Positions 1-6,075 of a DNA stretch of 11,105 bases are shown in pieces. Numbering within the stretch: position 1 is the first letter of the stretch; every line of letters begins with the position of its first letter. The translations under genes and the position numbers were made by a program. A model generated the notes under the pieces. That model was not told the DNA's origin. It saw only the letters and a program-made list of their open reading frames with translations, and searched no databases. Origin of the DNA: JANYIP01 sp031394045 (GTDB lineage Bacteria; Actinomycetota; Actinomycetes; Prado026); NCBI GenBank assembly GCA_031394045.1, contig JANMWN010000175.1, positions 1 to 11,105 on the forward strand, written 5' to 3'.

Positions 1-41
1 TCGCTATCGATCCTCAGGAGGCCTCGACCCCCAGCCCCTCA

Positions 42-68
42 GGTCACACCCGCGAGTCGGTCACACCC
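42..68. repeat. 10-bp direct repeat upstream of the first phosphoesterase
   Basis: GGTCACACCC occurs twice, at 42-51 and 59-68, 17 bp apart and about 175 bp before the phosphoesterase start. Spaced direct repeats ahead of a secreted phosphatase could be binding sites for a response regulator. Streptomyces PhoP boxes also use GTTCACC-like direct repeats, but those have an 11-bp period, so this is not a clean match. The repeat is seen; the function is only a possibility. The rest of 1-241 shows no gene I can support and no convincing -35/-10 pair. Confidence 0.35.
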
Positions 69-241
69 ACCCCAGGTATGAAGAGCCGCACAACCATGGG
101 CAGCCGCACCCCTCGGTGGCTGTATGCGATCAAGCGCTCACGCTTCGAATTGCATCCGAACGGACTATTGGCGCGAGGTAGTGGCAACCTAAACTTGCCC
201 GAACTGCCAGCCTTCAGCCGCAACCTCAAGGAGACTGGAAC

Positions 242-1660
242 ATGTGGCGAACCAGCCGCCGCCTTGGACCCGCTCTGGCGCCCGCAGTCGGTTGTTTCGC
301 AGTGCTTGCCAGCTGGGGGGCGGGCTCGGCCCCGGCGCAAGCCAGCGTGCCGAACCCCAACCCGATCAAGCACATCGTGGTCATTTACCAGGAGAACCAC
401 TCCTTCGATGAAGTCCTCGGGGCCCTGTGCGTCCAGGACGCCCGCTGTGACGGCTCCCTCACTGCGACTCTCCTCAACGGGGCCTCGTATGCCTTGAAGC
501 AGTCCTCCGACATCGTGCCGACCGTCAACCACGACACGCTGAGTGAAACCACGGCGATCAACGGCGGCGCCATGAACGGATGGGAGCGCGTCAAGGGCTG
601 CTCAGCCGCGACCGGCTACCCCTGTCTGACCTACTACGATCCGAGCCAGATCCCCAACCTGGCGGCCCTGGCTCGTGCCTACGCTCTCTCCGACCACACC
701 TTTCAAATGGACCAAGTGCCCAGCTTCGGGGCGCATATCGAGCTTGTGTCCTCCACGCTCGACGGATTCACAGGGGTAGCGCCTGCGCCCATGACCGGCT
801 ACACCGCGCACGCCGGTTGGGGTTGCGACTCGAACAAATTTGCCAAATGGAAAGACCCGTCCAATCCCGCCGCTGCGACCATAAAGGTCCCAGCGTGCAT
901 CCCCGACTACAGCGACCCGCTCCCCCTGCTGACCTCAGACCGGTCAGGAGCCAACGGCGGCGCGATCACCAATACTCCCGTCCCGCATGTGACCACGCTG
1001 ATGGACAACATGGACGCGGCCGGAGTGTCTTGGCGGCTCTACACCTCCTCCGCAGCTAGTAAAGTTCGCGCGTACACGTGGTCGATCTGCCCAATGTTCG
1101 CCGACTGCCTCTACACCGCGCAGAGCACCAACATGGTGCCGCCCTCACAAATCGTCACCGACGCCACAGCCGGCACCCTCCCCAGCTTCTCGGTGCTGCT
1201 GCCTGAGGGCGCCTCCGGGAGCACCTCGCAGCACAACGGCAACTCGATGCTCCAGGGGGACAACTGGATCGGCCAGGTCGTCAGCTCTATACAGAGCGGC
1301 CCGGACTGGGCCTCCACCGCGGTCTTCATCACCTACGACGACTGCGGCTGCTTCTACGACCACATGGCCCCCCCAGCCGGGCTCGGCATTCGCAACCCCA
1401 TGATCATCGTGAGCCCATACGCGAAAGCTCATTTCACCGACAGCAGCTTGGCCACGACGGCAAGCCTGCTGGCATTCACCGAGCACACCCTGGGCCTTGC
1501 GGCGCTGAGCACGGCGGACGCGAATGCGTACGACTACGCCGACTCGTTCGACTTCACCCAAACACCGCTCTCGCCGACCACACTGACCAAGACCGCCATC
1601 CCAAGAACCAGCACCCACTACCTGGCGACCCACCCAACTAACCCCGACGATCCCACCTGA
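242..1660 (+). CDS. Secreted phosphoesterase (acid phosphatase / phospholipase C superfamily, PF04185-like)
   Basis: The product is 472 aa and probably hydrolyses phosphate esters outside the cell; the substrate cannot be told from sequence. A basic N-terminus followed by a hydrophobic stretch to about residue 34 (ending APAQA-S) looks like a Sec signal peptide. The family opening motif is at residues 43-60: a hydrophobic strand then ENHSFDEVLG (E51, N52), like the ENRSFD motif of phospholipase C/AcpA-type enzymes. S161, in the segment VPSFGAH, is the likely nucleophile region. ITYDDCGCFYDH (363-374) matches the metal-binding ITWDDxGGFYDH motif, and SPYAK (391-395) follows it. Several cysteines suggest disulfides in the exported protein. 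The start is backed by AAGGAG at 228-233 with 8 nt spacing. The next gene belongs to the same superfamily but a different branch. Family assignment is secure; phosphatase versus phospholipase is open. Confidence 0.9.
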   Translation: MWRTSRRLGPALAPAVGCFAVLASWGAGSAPAQASVPNPNPIKHIVVIYQENHSFDEVLGALCVQDARCDGSLTATLLNGASYALKQSSDIVPTVNHDTLSETTAINGGAMNGWERVKGCSAATGYPCLTYYDPSQIPNLAALARAYALSDHTFQMDQVPSFGAHIELVSSTLDGFTGVAPAPMTGYTAHAGWGCDSNKFAKWKDPSNPAAATIKVPACIPDYSDPLPLLTSDRSGANGGAITNTPVPHVTTLMDNMDAAGVSWRLYTSSAASKVRAYTWSICPMFADCLYTAQSTNMVPPSQIVTDATAGTLPSFSVLLPEGASGSTSQHNGNSMLQGDNWIGQVVSSIQSGPDWASTAVFITYDDCGCFYDHMAPPAGLGIRNPMIIVSPYAKAHFTDSSLATTASLLAFTEHTLGLAALSTADANAYDYADSFDFTQTPLSPTTLTKTAIPRTSTHYLATHPTNPDDPT

Positions 1661-1689
1661 CCGCAGTCACGCAACAGTGCCCGCAGAAG

Positions 1690-1905
1690 AGGTTGTCCCG
1701 AGTTCCGTGGAACTTCGGTGGCGGCCCGCAGGGTGGGCAGGTGCAGGTGGCCGTTGACGCGGCGGAACTGCTGGCGGGCCTCGATCATGCCGGCGGCGCA
1801 TCAGCGCAGCGTCATTGTGCCGTCGCGCCAGCGCTTGACGTTCTTGGCGTGCTCGCGGGCGACGGAGATCATCGACTCGATCGCGTTGGTCGAGCGGAAC
1901 GTCCG
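1690..1905 (-). pseudogene. IS256-family (mutator-type) transposase, C-terminal remnant with nonsense codon
   Basis: Read on the - strand from about 1905, the translation gives TFRSTNAIESMISVAREHAK, then NVKRWRDGTMTLR, a stop at 1803-1801, and in the same frame CAAGMIEARQQFRRVNGHLHL. This is the conserved C-terminus of actinobacterial IS256-type transposases, in which the stop position is normally Trp (ALRWCAAGM). A single TGG to TGA change would explain it. The similarity fades upstream of TFRSTN, so only about 70 residues survive and no catalytic DDE residues upstream are left. It sits between two phosphoesterase genes and fills most of the 1661-2029 gap. The remaining gap (1906-2029) holds the 5' region of the downstream gene. 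Exact ends of the remnant are approximate. Confidence 0.8.
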
Positions 1906-2019
1906 CGCCGGGGTGGGTCCCGTAAACCCCAATCCTGGCCGTTCGGCCGAGACCTGCGTCCCGAATTCCAAGATAGGCTCGCGAGCTACTACGGCTCGTG
2001 CGTACCCGATAGGGCGACT

Positions 2020-2024
2020 GGAGG
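2020..2024 (+). promoter_or_regulatory. Ribosome binding site that fixes the start of the second phosphoesterase
   Basis: GGAGG at 2020-2024 lies 5 nt before a GTG at 2030. The open frame extends upstream to an ATG at 1718, but that part overlaps the antisense IS256 remnant and encodes no recognisable domain, whereas the GTG is followed directly by a signal peptide. The GTG is therefore taken as the true start. Confidence 0.8.
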
Positions 2025-2029
2025 CACAA

Positions 2030-3043
2030 GTGCGCGCGAACAATAGACCCAGCCAAATTCAGAAGCGGCGGCTGGGAGTCACGGTGGCGGTGCTCGCGCT
2101 GGTAATCTCTGCGGCATCGCCACTGACCACTGGATCTGCTACCGCAGATGCAGGTCCCTGTGGGGGACTGCCCTACGACCCGGTGACGCCGCCGACCTAC
2201 GATCACGTCGTGATGATCATGGATGAGAATCTGAGTTACCCTGCCTTCCAGATGCCCGGTGTCGCCCCCTACCTGCACTCCCTGGCCGCATCCTGCGGCT
2301 CGGAGACGAACATGCACGCCGCCACCCATCCCTCGCAGCCGAACTACATGGCCGCGACCTCCGGGATCGCCACCACGTTGGGCACCCACACCGACAACGA
2401 CAACATCTTCAACCAGGCACCGGTCGCCGGACGTACCTGGGGAGTCTTCGCGGAGTCCATGCCATACAACTGCGCGGCCAACAACTCCACCACCGCCCCG
2501 AACTACAAGAACGGGCACAACCCCGCGTTCTGGTATACCGACCTTCGGACGCCCGTCAACACCTGCAAGCAGTACGACGTGCCGATGACGCCGGGCTTGT
2601 ACAACGCCATCGACGAAGACACCCTGCCCGGCTACTCCTGGATCAGCCCGGACATGTGCAACGACATGCACTGGGCCAGCACCTGCACCTACCCCAAGAC
2701 CTCAAGAGTCGCCGTAGGAGACGCATGGCTGTCGGCACTGATCCCGCGTCTGACCGCGATGCCCAGTTACCTCGCCGGGAAGACCCTGATCATCATCACC
2801 TTTGACGAGGGCGGGGAGGCTGGCACGGTCGGCGCGCCCTGCACTGACCCCGCGTACTACGCGGCCCACATCGACTGCAACGTCCCGACTCTGGTGATCT
2901 CCCCCTACATCACCCCAGGGGCCACCGACGCCAGCAGCCAGAACTTGTACTCCCTGCTGGGCACCACCGAGGACATCCTGGGCTACCCCCGACTAGGTCA
3001 GGCAGTCAACCAACCAAGTATGAGACCTGGACTCGGCTTCTGA
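2030..3043 (+). CDS. Secreted acid phosphatase-like phosphoesterase (PF04185 superfamily, SapM-like branch)
   Basis: The product is 337 aa from the GTG start. Residues 1-40 form a basic then hydrophobic signal peptide (QKRRLGVTVAVLALVISAAS, then an Ala-rich end). The mature enzyme begins near TYDHVVMIMDENLSYPAF (E66, N67), the family metal-site strand. HPSQPNY at 100-106 carries the presumed catalytic Ser102. ISPDMCNDMH (205-214) and ITFDEGG (256-262) supply further presumed metal ligands, and SPYITPG (291-297) closes the core. This arrangement fits the branch that includes mycobacterial SapM and related small acid phosphatases; lipid-phosphate specificity is not provable here. It is more compact than the neighbour at 242-1660 and not a recent duplicate, since the motifs differ (HPSQPNY versus VPSFGAH). 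Paired secreted phosphatases suggest phosphate scavenging. Transposase debris of two different families lies on either side. Confidence 0.88.
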   Translation: MRANNRPSQIQKRRLGVTVAVLALVISAASPLTTGSATADAGPCGGLPYDPVTPPTYDHVVMIMDENLSYPAFQMPGVAPYLHSLAASCGSETNMHAATHPSQPNYMAATSGIATTLGTHTDNDNIFNQAPVAGRTWGVFAESMPYNCAANNSTTAPNYKNGHNPAFWYTDLRTPVNTCKQYDVPMTPGLYNAIDEDTLPGYSWISPDMCNDMHWASTCTYPKTSRVAVGDAWLSALIPRLTAMPSYLAGKTLIIITFDEGGEAGTVGAPCTDPAYYAAHIDCNVPTLVISPYITPGATDASSQNLYSLLGTTEDILGYPRLGQAVNQPSMRPGLGF

Positions 3044-3088
3044 TCCTGTGCTGCGAGGGCAGACGGTGGAGCGCACCTACCAACAAGC

Positions 3089-3316
3089 TTCCTGACCGCG
3101 TGCGTGGTCGCGGACATGCCCGAGATACCCCCTTGCCGTCACGATCGAGAAGTGGCCCGAGATCGAAGCGTTCCTGCGGCTCGGGGTGACCAACACCTGG
3201 ACCGAGGGTCACGACCGGGTGATCAAGCAGATCAAGAGGGTCGCCTGCGGGTTCCGGAAACAAAGCAACTATGAAGGCGCATCCTGATGCACAACGCAGC
3301 CCGCCAGGCCGCATGA
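3089..3316 (+). pseudogene. ISL3-type transposase, C-terminal remnant with two frameshifts
   Basis: Three frames must be joined to read it. The first gives FLTACVVADMPEI (3089-3127). The second gives LAVTIEKWPEIEAFLRLGVT, NTWTEGHDRVIKQIKRVACG and FRKQSNY (about 3132-3273). The third gives RILMHNAARQAA and a stop (3278-3316). The run 'NxxTEGxxRxIKQxKRxxCGFRxxxNY' followed by 'RRRIxxHNA' is the characteristic C-terminus of ISL3-family transposases. Shifts fall at the C-run near 3128-3132 and at 3271-3278; one Trp of the usual WWPEI also appears lost. Nothing of the upstream transposase core or of terminal inverted repeats is recognisable. It begins about 45 nt after the second phosphoesterase stop. 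Confidence 0.75.
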
Positions 3317-3347
3317 AGTACCAGCGGTCGAGTTGAAGAGCCGCTAA

Positions 3348-3700
3348 AGGGCAACGTGGAGCCGACCCGCTTTCGCGGATACCTCGCTTCTGCGGGAACT
3401 GGTTAGGCTGCAGACTGACCACCACATTGCCCGGGCTGTCGAGGTCGAGGGCACCAACGTCGGCGGGTTCGCCCCCTTCGCCAACCCTCACGAGTGGGTC
3501 TTCTACGAACGTATGGCGAAGCTGCTCGTAAGCAGCTTCAAGATGCCGCTCGGCGACGGTCTGTTGGACAACCACGAGCCGACCGACGAGCAAGGCCGGT
3601 GCGAGGCGCACCGCGGGGCTCGCGACACGAAGTCCCCGGACCTTAACAGCTGTGGGGCCGGCTCCCCAGTCAGCCAGACACCGGCTGCGCAGACGCGACG
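3348..3700 (+). pseudogene. Open fragment of an unrecognised protein
   Basis: The frame is open from just after a TAA at 3345-3347 to a stop at 4014-4016. From about 3378 to about 3660 it reads like real protein with strong G/C third positions and a mixed composition: LLRELVRLQTDHHIARAVEV, GGFAPFANPHEWVFYERMAK, then LLVSSFKMPLGDGLLDNHEP. Past about 3700 it becomes Arg/Pro/Thr-rich and looks non-coding. There is no good start with a ribosome binding site at its 5' side; an internal ATG at 3513 lies in the middle of the convincing stretch. I do not recognise the family. The best reading is a gene fragment left by rearrangement next to the ISL3 remnant. About 3700-3978 holds nothing I can assign. 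Confidence 0.4.
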
Positions 3701-3978
3701 GACGACGAGAACGAGGACTCCGCGACGGGATTGCCCGCCAAAGATCAACTCGACGCACGCAGGTCAGACGGCCGCGAAGGGGTATCCCGCAGGTCCTACG
3801 AGGGCGGGCATTCGGCATCGCACAAGGCGCTGCCACCGTATGCTGCGACTGGTCTTGGACGCTGGCGCTGCGCCGGCTAGGTGGCGGCAACGTCCGGTTG
3901 GCGACGCCCCAGGGCGGGTGGGCGGCAGCCACTCCCGCGACGACAAGGCAGGATGGCGCGACGACAGGCGGTTGGATA

Positions 3979-4276
3979 CGCCCGGCTGTGGTCTCCAACC
4001 CCAGCAAGCACGATAATCCCTGAGGGCGCGCAACGGGCGGTGGTCGCAGCGCTCGTTGCCGCCGGGCTCCCGGAACGCTGTGGTACGACACGACGGCCGA
4101 GGACCCTGGTCGTGGCCCGGCGACGCAAGCCGTCCGTGACGGCGCCGACCTGGTGCTCGCGGCGGCGGCGGCACGGAACGAGCGTGTGCCGCTGCGCTGA
4201 CGGGGGGGGGGGCGACGTGCCCCTCGGCCTCCTACCCGCCGGCACCGGCAACCTGCTCGCAAGGAACCTGGCGATG
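3979..4276 (+). pseudogene. Diacylglycerol/lipid kinase-like gene, N-terminal fragment with several frameshifts
   Basis: Joining frames restores the N-terminal half of a DAGK-catalytic-domain (YegS/DagK-like) kinase, which phosphorylates a lipid using ATP. The segments in order are AVVSNPSKHDNP (3985-4020), EGAQRAVVAALVAAGLPER, LWYDTTAEDPGRGPATQAVR with DGADLVLA, then GGGTERACAAALTG and DVPLGLLPAGTGNLLARNLA (ending near 4273). The second-last block corresponds to the nucleotide-binding GGDGTV motif but lacks the Asp, and PAGTGNLLARNL is the family's second glycine-rich motif. At least four reading-frame changes are needed, including an in-frame TGA at 4020-4022 and one near an 11-G run at 4202-4212. 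The piece ends abruptly where antisense C-terminal kinase sequence begins, so it cannot make a working enzyme. Confidence 0.7.
4202..4212 (+). repeat. 11-G homopolymer
   Basis: An uninterrupted run of 11 G sits inside the kinase pseudogene, between the blocks equivalent to GGDGT and PAGTGN. It lies where the reading frame of the restored protein changes. It may be a replication-slippage site or a base-calling or assembly artefact. Confidence 0.6.
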
Positions 4277-4279
4277 CGC

Positions 4280-4415
4280 CCCCGAGACCGACCCAGTGGT
4301 ACGCGCGGACCGGGGTCAGCAGGGCGACGTCGAGCTGGCCGTCGTCCGGCTCGGCGCCGGGTAGCAGCACCATGCCGCCGGTGAGGGTGCCCACGTTGCC
4401 GACGATCACGCTGAC
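4280..4415 (-). pseudogene. Diacylglycerol/lipid kinase-like gene, C-terminal fragment in opposite orientation
   Basis: The - strand from about 4415 downward encodes SVIVGNVGTLTGGMVLLPGA and then EPDDGQLDVALLTPVRAYHW. This is the hallmark C-terminal segment of DagK/YegS-type lipid kinases (VGNxxxxGGxxLxPxAxxDDGxLDV). Similarity stops near 4280, within a few bases of where the + strand N-terminal fragment ends. The roughly 100-residue middle of the kinase is absent, and I could not find it on the - strand at 4416-4580. The simplest reading is an inversion plus deletion inside one ancestral gene; juxtaposed pieces of two copies would also fit. The frame stays open for hundreds of codons past 4280 but is not recognisable there. 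Confidence 0.7.
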
Positions 4416-4580
4416 GCAGCTCTGGCGTTCAGGAGGCTTCGGTGTCGGTGGCCGCTGCTATGTGTACGCGCCAGCGCTGACCGCGGCGGCCGCGATCACC
4501 TCGGACTGGTCAGCGGTGCTGCTCGGTCGACAGCCGCAGGGATTCGACCACCGCTGGGTTCCCCGCCCAGTCCGCTCGGG

Positions 4581-5201
4581 TCAATCCGAACGCGGCGCAG
4601 GCGCAGGGTCGGCGGTGGCGGCATCTGCGACGGCCTCCGCAGCAGGTGCCGCCCGCTGACGGGCGACCGCGTTCTGGGCCGCACTGAACAGCACACGTGC
4701 GATCACACCGAGCAGGACAAGGTCGATGACCATCTGGACGGCGACAACGAGCCGGGCCGGGTCGGTCCTGGGCACGATGTCACCGAACCCGACGGTCGAC
4801 AGCACCGTGACGGCGAAGTACAGGCTGCTGCTCTTGGTCAGGTCTTCAGAGAACGCGGCCGGGTTGCTGTTCGACATCAGGATGTAGACGACGGCGAAGA
4901 CGGTAAGTATGAGCGCGATGGCCAGCCCCACGGCCTGCAGCGCCACCAGCTGGGGATGGTCGGCCCTGGCGATCCGCTGGAGCTGCCAGAACAGGATGCT
5001 GACGAACAGCGCGACCCCGAGCAGGAAGTAGAGCAACGTCCGCGCGCCGCCCGAGCCGTGCAACGGCGACAGGGCGTAGAGCATGATCACCATGGCGAAG
5101 TTGACGAAGCTGCGTAGGAGAGTCAGGGCGGTCAGCCGGCGCCGGGCCTGAGCGCTCAGCAGCTCGAACCGTGTACGACCCGAGGTACTCACGGGCGTCA
5201 T
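4581..5201 (-). CDS. Voltage-independent-type K+ channel, four-helix membrane protein (Ion_trans_2-like)
   Basis: The 206-aa inner-membrane protein should form a tetrameric potassium-selective pore. Hydrophobic segments lie at about 28-45, 55-75, 86-109 and 152-173. Between the last two is a pore helix (122-134) and the selectivity filter TVGFGD at 136-141, a common variant of TVGYGD. There is no Arg/Lys-patterned S4 voltage sensor and no RCK/TrkA-N domain; the tail after 175 is Ala/Pro-rich and probably disordered. No good ribosome binding site precedes the ATG at 5201, and no better in-frame start exists. The ATG lies in the right arm of a perfect 14-bp inverted repeat, so initiation may be structure-controlled. 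It is 62 bp downstream of the secreted-protein gene on the same strand. No gene is seen at 4416-4580 beyond its 3' end. Confidence 0.88.
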   Translation of the reverse strand: MTPVSTSGRTRFELLSAQARRRLTALTLLRSFVNFAMVIMLYALSPLHGSGGARTLLYFLLGVALFVSILFWQLQRIARADHPQLVALQAVGLAIALILTVFAVVYILMSNSNPAAFSEDLTKSSSLYFAVTVLSTVGFGDIVPRTDPARLVVAVQMVIDLVLLGVIARVLFSAAQNAVARQRAAPAAEAVADAATADPAPAPRSD

Positions 5202-5230
5202 GCTAGGCCCAGCCCGGCATGACGCCCGTG
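5190..5230 (-). promoter_or_regulatory. Perfect 14-bp inverted repeat spanning the K+ channel start codon
   Basis: CACGGGCGTCATGC (5190-5203) and its exact complement GCATGACGCCCGTG (5217-5230) flank a 13-nt loop. In the - strand transcript this forms a very stable GC-rich hairpin that begins 34 nt after the upstream gene's stop codon and contains the channel's ATG (5201-5199) in its second arm. There is no U-tract, so it is not a textbook intrinsic terminator. It could end or attenuate transcription of the upstream gene, mask channel translation, or be a dyad operator. Confidence 0.7.
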
Positions 5231-5240
5231 CACATCCACC

Positions 5241-5270
5241 CTGTAAGTCCCTGCTAGTGCCTGCTAGTTC
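5241..5270. repeat. Three near-identical 10-bp tandem units
   Basis: CTGTAAGTCC, CTGCTAGTGC and CTGCTAGTTC follow one another at 5241-5270. They overlap the stop codon of the secreted-protein gene (TAG on the - strand at 5266-5264). The array is short and may have arisen by slippage; no function is implied. Confidence 0.5.
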
Positions 5271-5896
5271 AGGACGTCAGCGCGGACGACGAGGTCGTCG
5301 ATCCAGCCGGTCTCACCCACGGACGTACCGTTGGTCTTGACCGCACCCTGGACCCGGAGCAGGTGCGAGCCGGGGCCGACCTTCACGCAGGCCTGGAACG
5401 CGTTCGACGAGTACTCCGAGCTGCCGGAGAGCGCGAGCTCGCTGGCGCCCACGTCGGTGATCGCGACGTTGTCCATGGTGAGGATGCCCTCGATCCAGTC
5501 GAACTGCGCCGCGTCGGTGTTGCCGCGCAGCTGGGTCTCGGCAGAGACGGTGACGAGCACGGTGTCGGTGCCGCTCGTCGGCCCGGTGATGGTGATCGGG
5601 GACGCAAGCAGGTCGACCGGTACGGCCCCGCTGATGATCTGGAAATCGTTGCTGGAGCGCACGAGGCTGCGCTTGAACGTGCCGCCGTTGCACACCGTCG
5701 CGACGACGGAGTTCGGATGCACGAGCGACGGCTGCACGAGCGCGGAGCCGCCGGCCTGCGGGGACTTGGGCGCCGAGGCCGCGAACACGGCCGAGGTCCC
5801 GCCGGCCACGAGGCCGGTGACCGCAAGGACGACGAGAGCGGCGCGGCGGCGCGGCGAGCGGCTGGCACGAGAGGTGCGGGTGCTGGTGGCAGACAT
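5264..5896 (-). CDS. Secreted protein of unknown function
   Basis: The product is 210 aa and I do not recognise its family. The first 40 residues are a classical Sec signal peptide: a very basic n-region (SRASRSPRRRAA), a hydrophobic core (LVVLAVTGLVAGG) and a cleavage-like AVFAA-SA. The mature part of about 170 residues is rich in Thr, Ser, Val and Gly with alternating hydrophobics, which suggests a beta-sandwich. It has just two cysteines, at 69 and 170, likely one disulfide after export. DWIEGILTMDNVAITDVG and TGWIDDLVVRADV are its most distinctive stretches. There is no transmembrane anchor, lipobox or sorting signal at the C-terminus. The start is well supported: GGAGGG at 5909-5904 with 7 nt spacing before ATG. 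The 5' region carries inverted CCGGTC repeats. Confidence 0.85.
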   Translation of the reverse strand: MSATSTRTSRASRSPRRRAALVVLAVTGLVAGGTSAVFAASAPKSPQAGGSALVQPSLVHPNSVVATVCNGGTFKRSLVRSSNDFQIISGAVPVDLLASPITITGPTSGTDTVLVTVSAETQLRGNTDAAQFDWIEGILTMDNVAITDVGASELALSGSSEYSSNAFQACVKVGPGSHLLRVQGAVKTNGTSVGETGWIDDLVVRADVLN

Positions 5897-5924
5897 GATG
5901 GATCCCTCCGTGAGGATGGTGTGC

Positions 5925-5976
5925 CGTCCGGTCGAGGCGACCGGACGCCAACAAGGAATCCCGCGACCGGTCCGGT
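5925..5976. promoter_or_regulatory. Cluster of inverted CCGGTC half-sites in the leader of the secreted-protein gene
   Basis: CGTCCGGTCG (5925-5934) and CGACCGGACG (5938-5947) form a perfect 10-bp inverted repeat with a 3-nt centre, starting 28 nt upstream of the ATG. A second, shorter dyad, ACCGG-T-CCGGT (5966-5976), repeats the same half-sites. This could be a two-site operator, or the first dyad could act as a hairpin terminating read-through from the L,D-transpeptidase gene. No U-tract follows. Confidence 0.5.
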
Positions 5977-6075
5977 GATACCCGGGCCGCGCTTGCGTGC
6001 ACCAAAGGACAGACCTGCGCGACGAAGGGTCAGTTCAGCACCAAGCAGATGGACCCCGGGCAGCAGACCGCGAGG

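Noticed and set aside
1718..2029. An upstream extension of the second phosphoesterase
   Set aside because: The extension overlaps the antisense IS256 remnant, has no domain and would bury the signal peptide internally. GGAGG before the GTG at 2030 gives a better start.
3006..4409. A 467-codon open frame on the - strand
   Set aside because: Only its first 40 or so codons (lipid-kinase C-terminus) resemble a protein family. The rest runs antisense across the ISL3 remnant and other fragments, has no ribosome binding site, and is Arg/Pro-rich, as expected of a chance open frame in GC-rich DNA.
4372..4659. Small + strand open frame of 95 codons
   Set aside because: It overlaps the end of the K+ channel gene in antisense and the kinase remnant, and has no ribosome binding site or recognisable domain.
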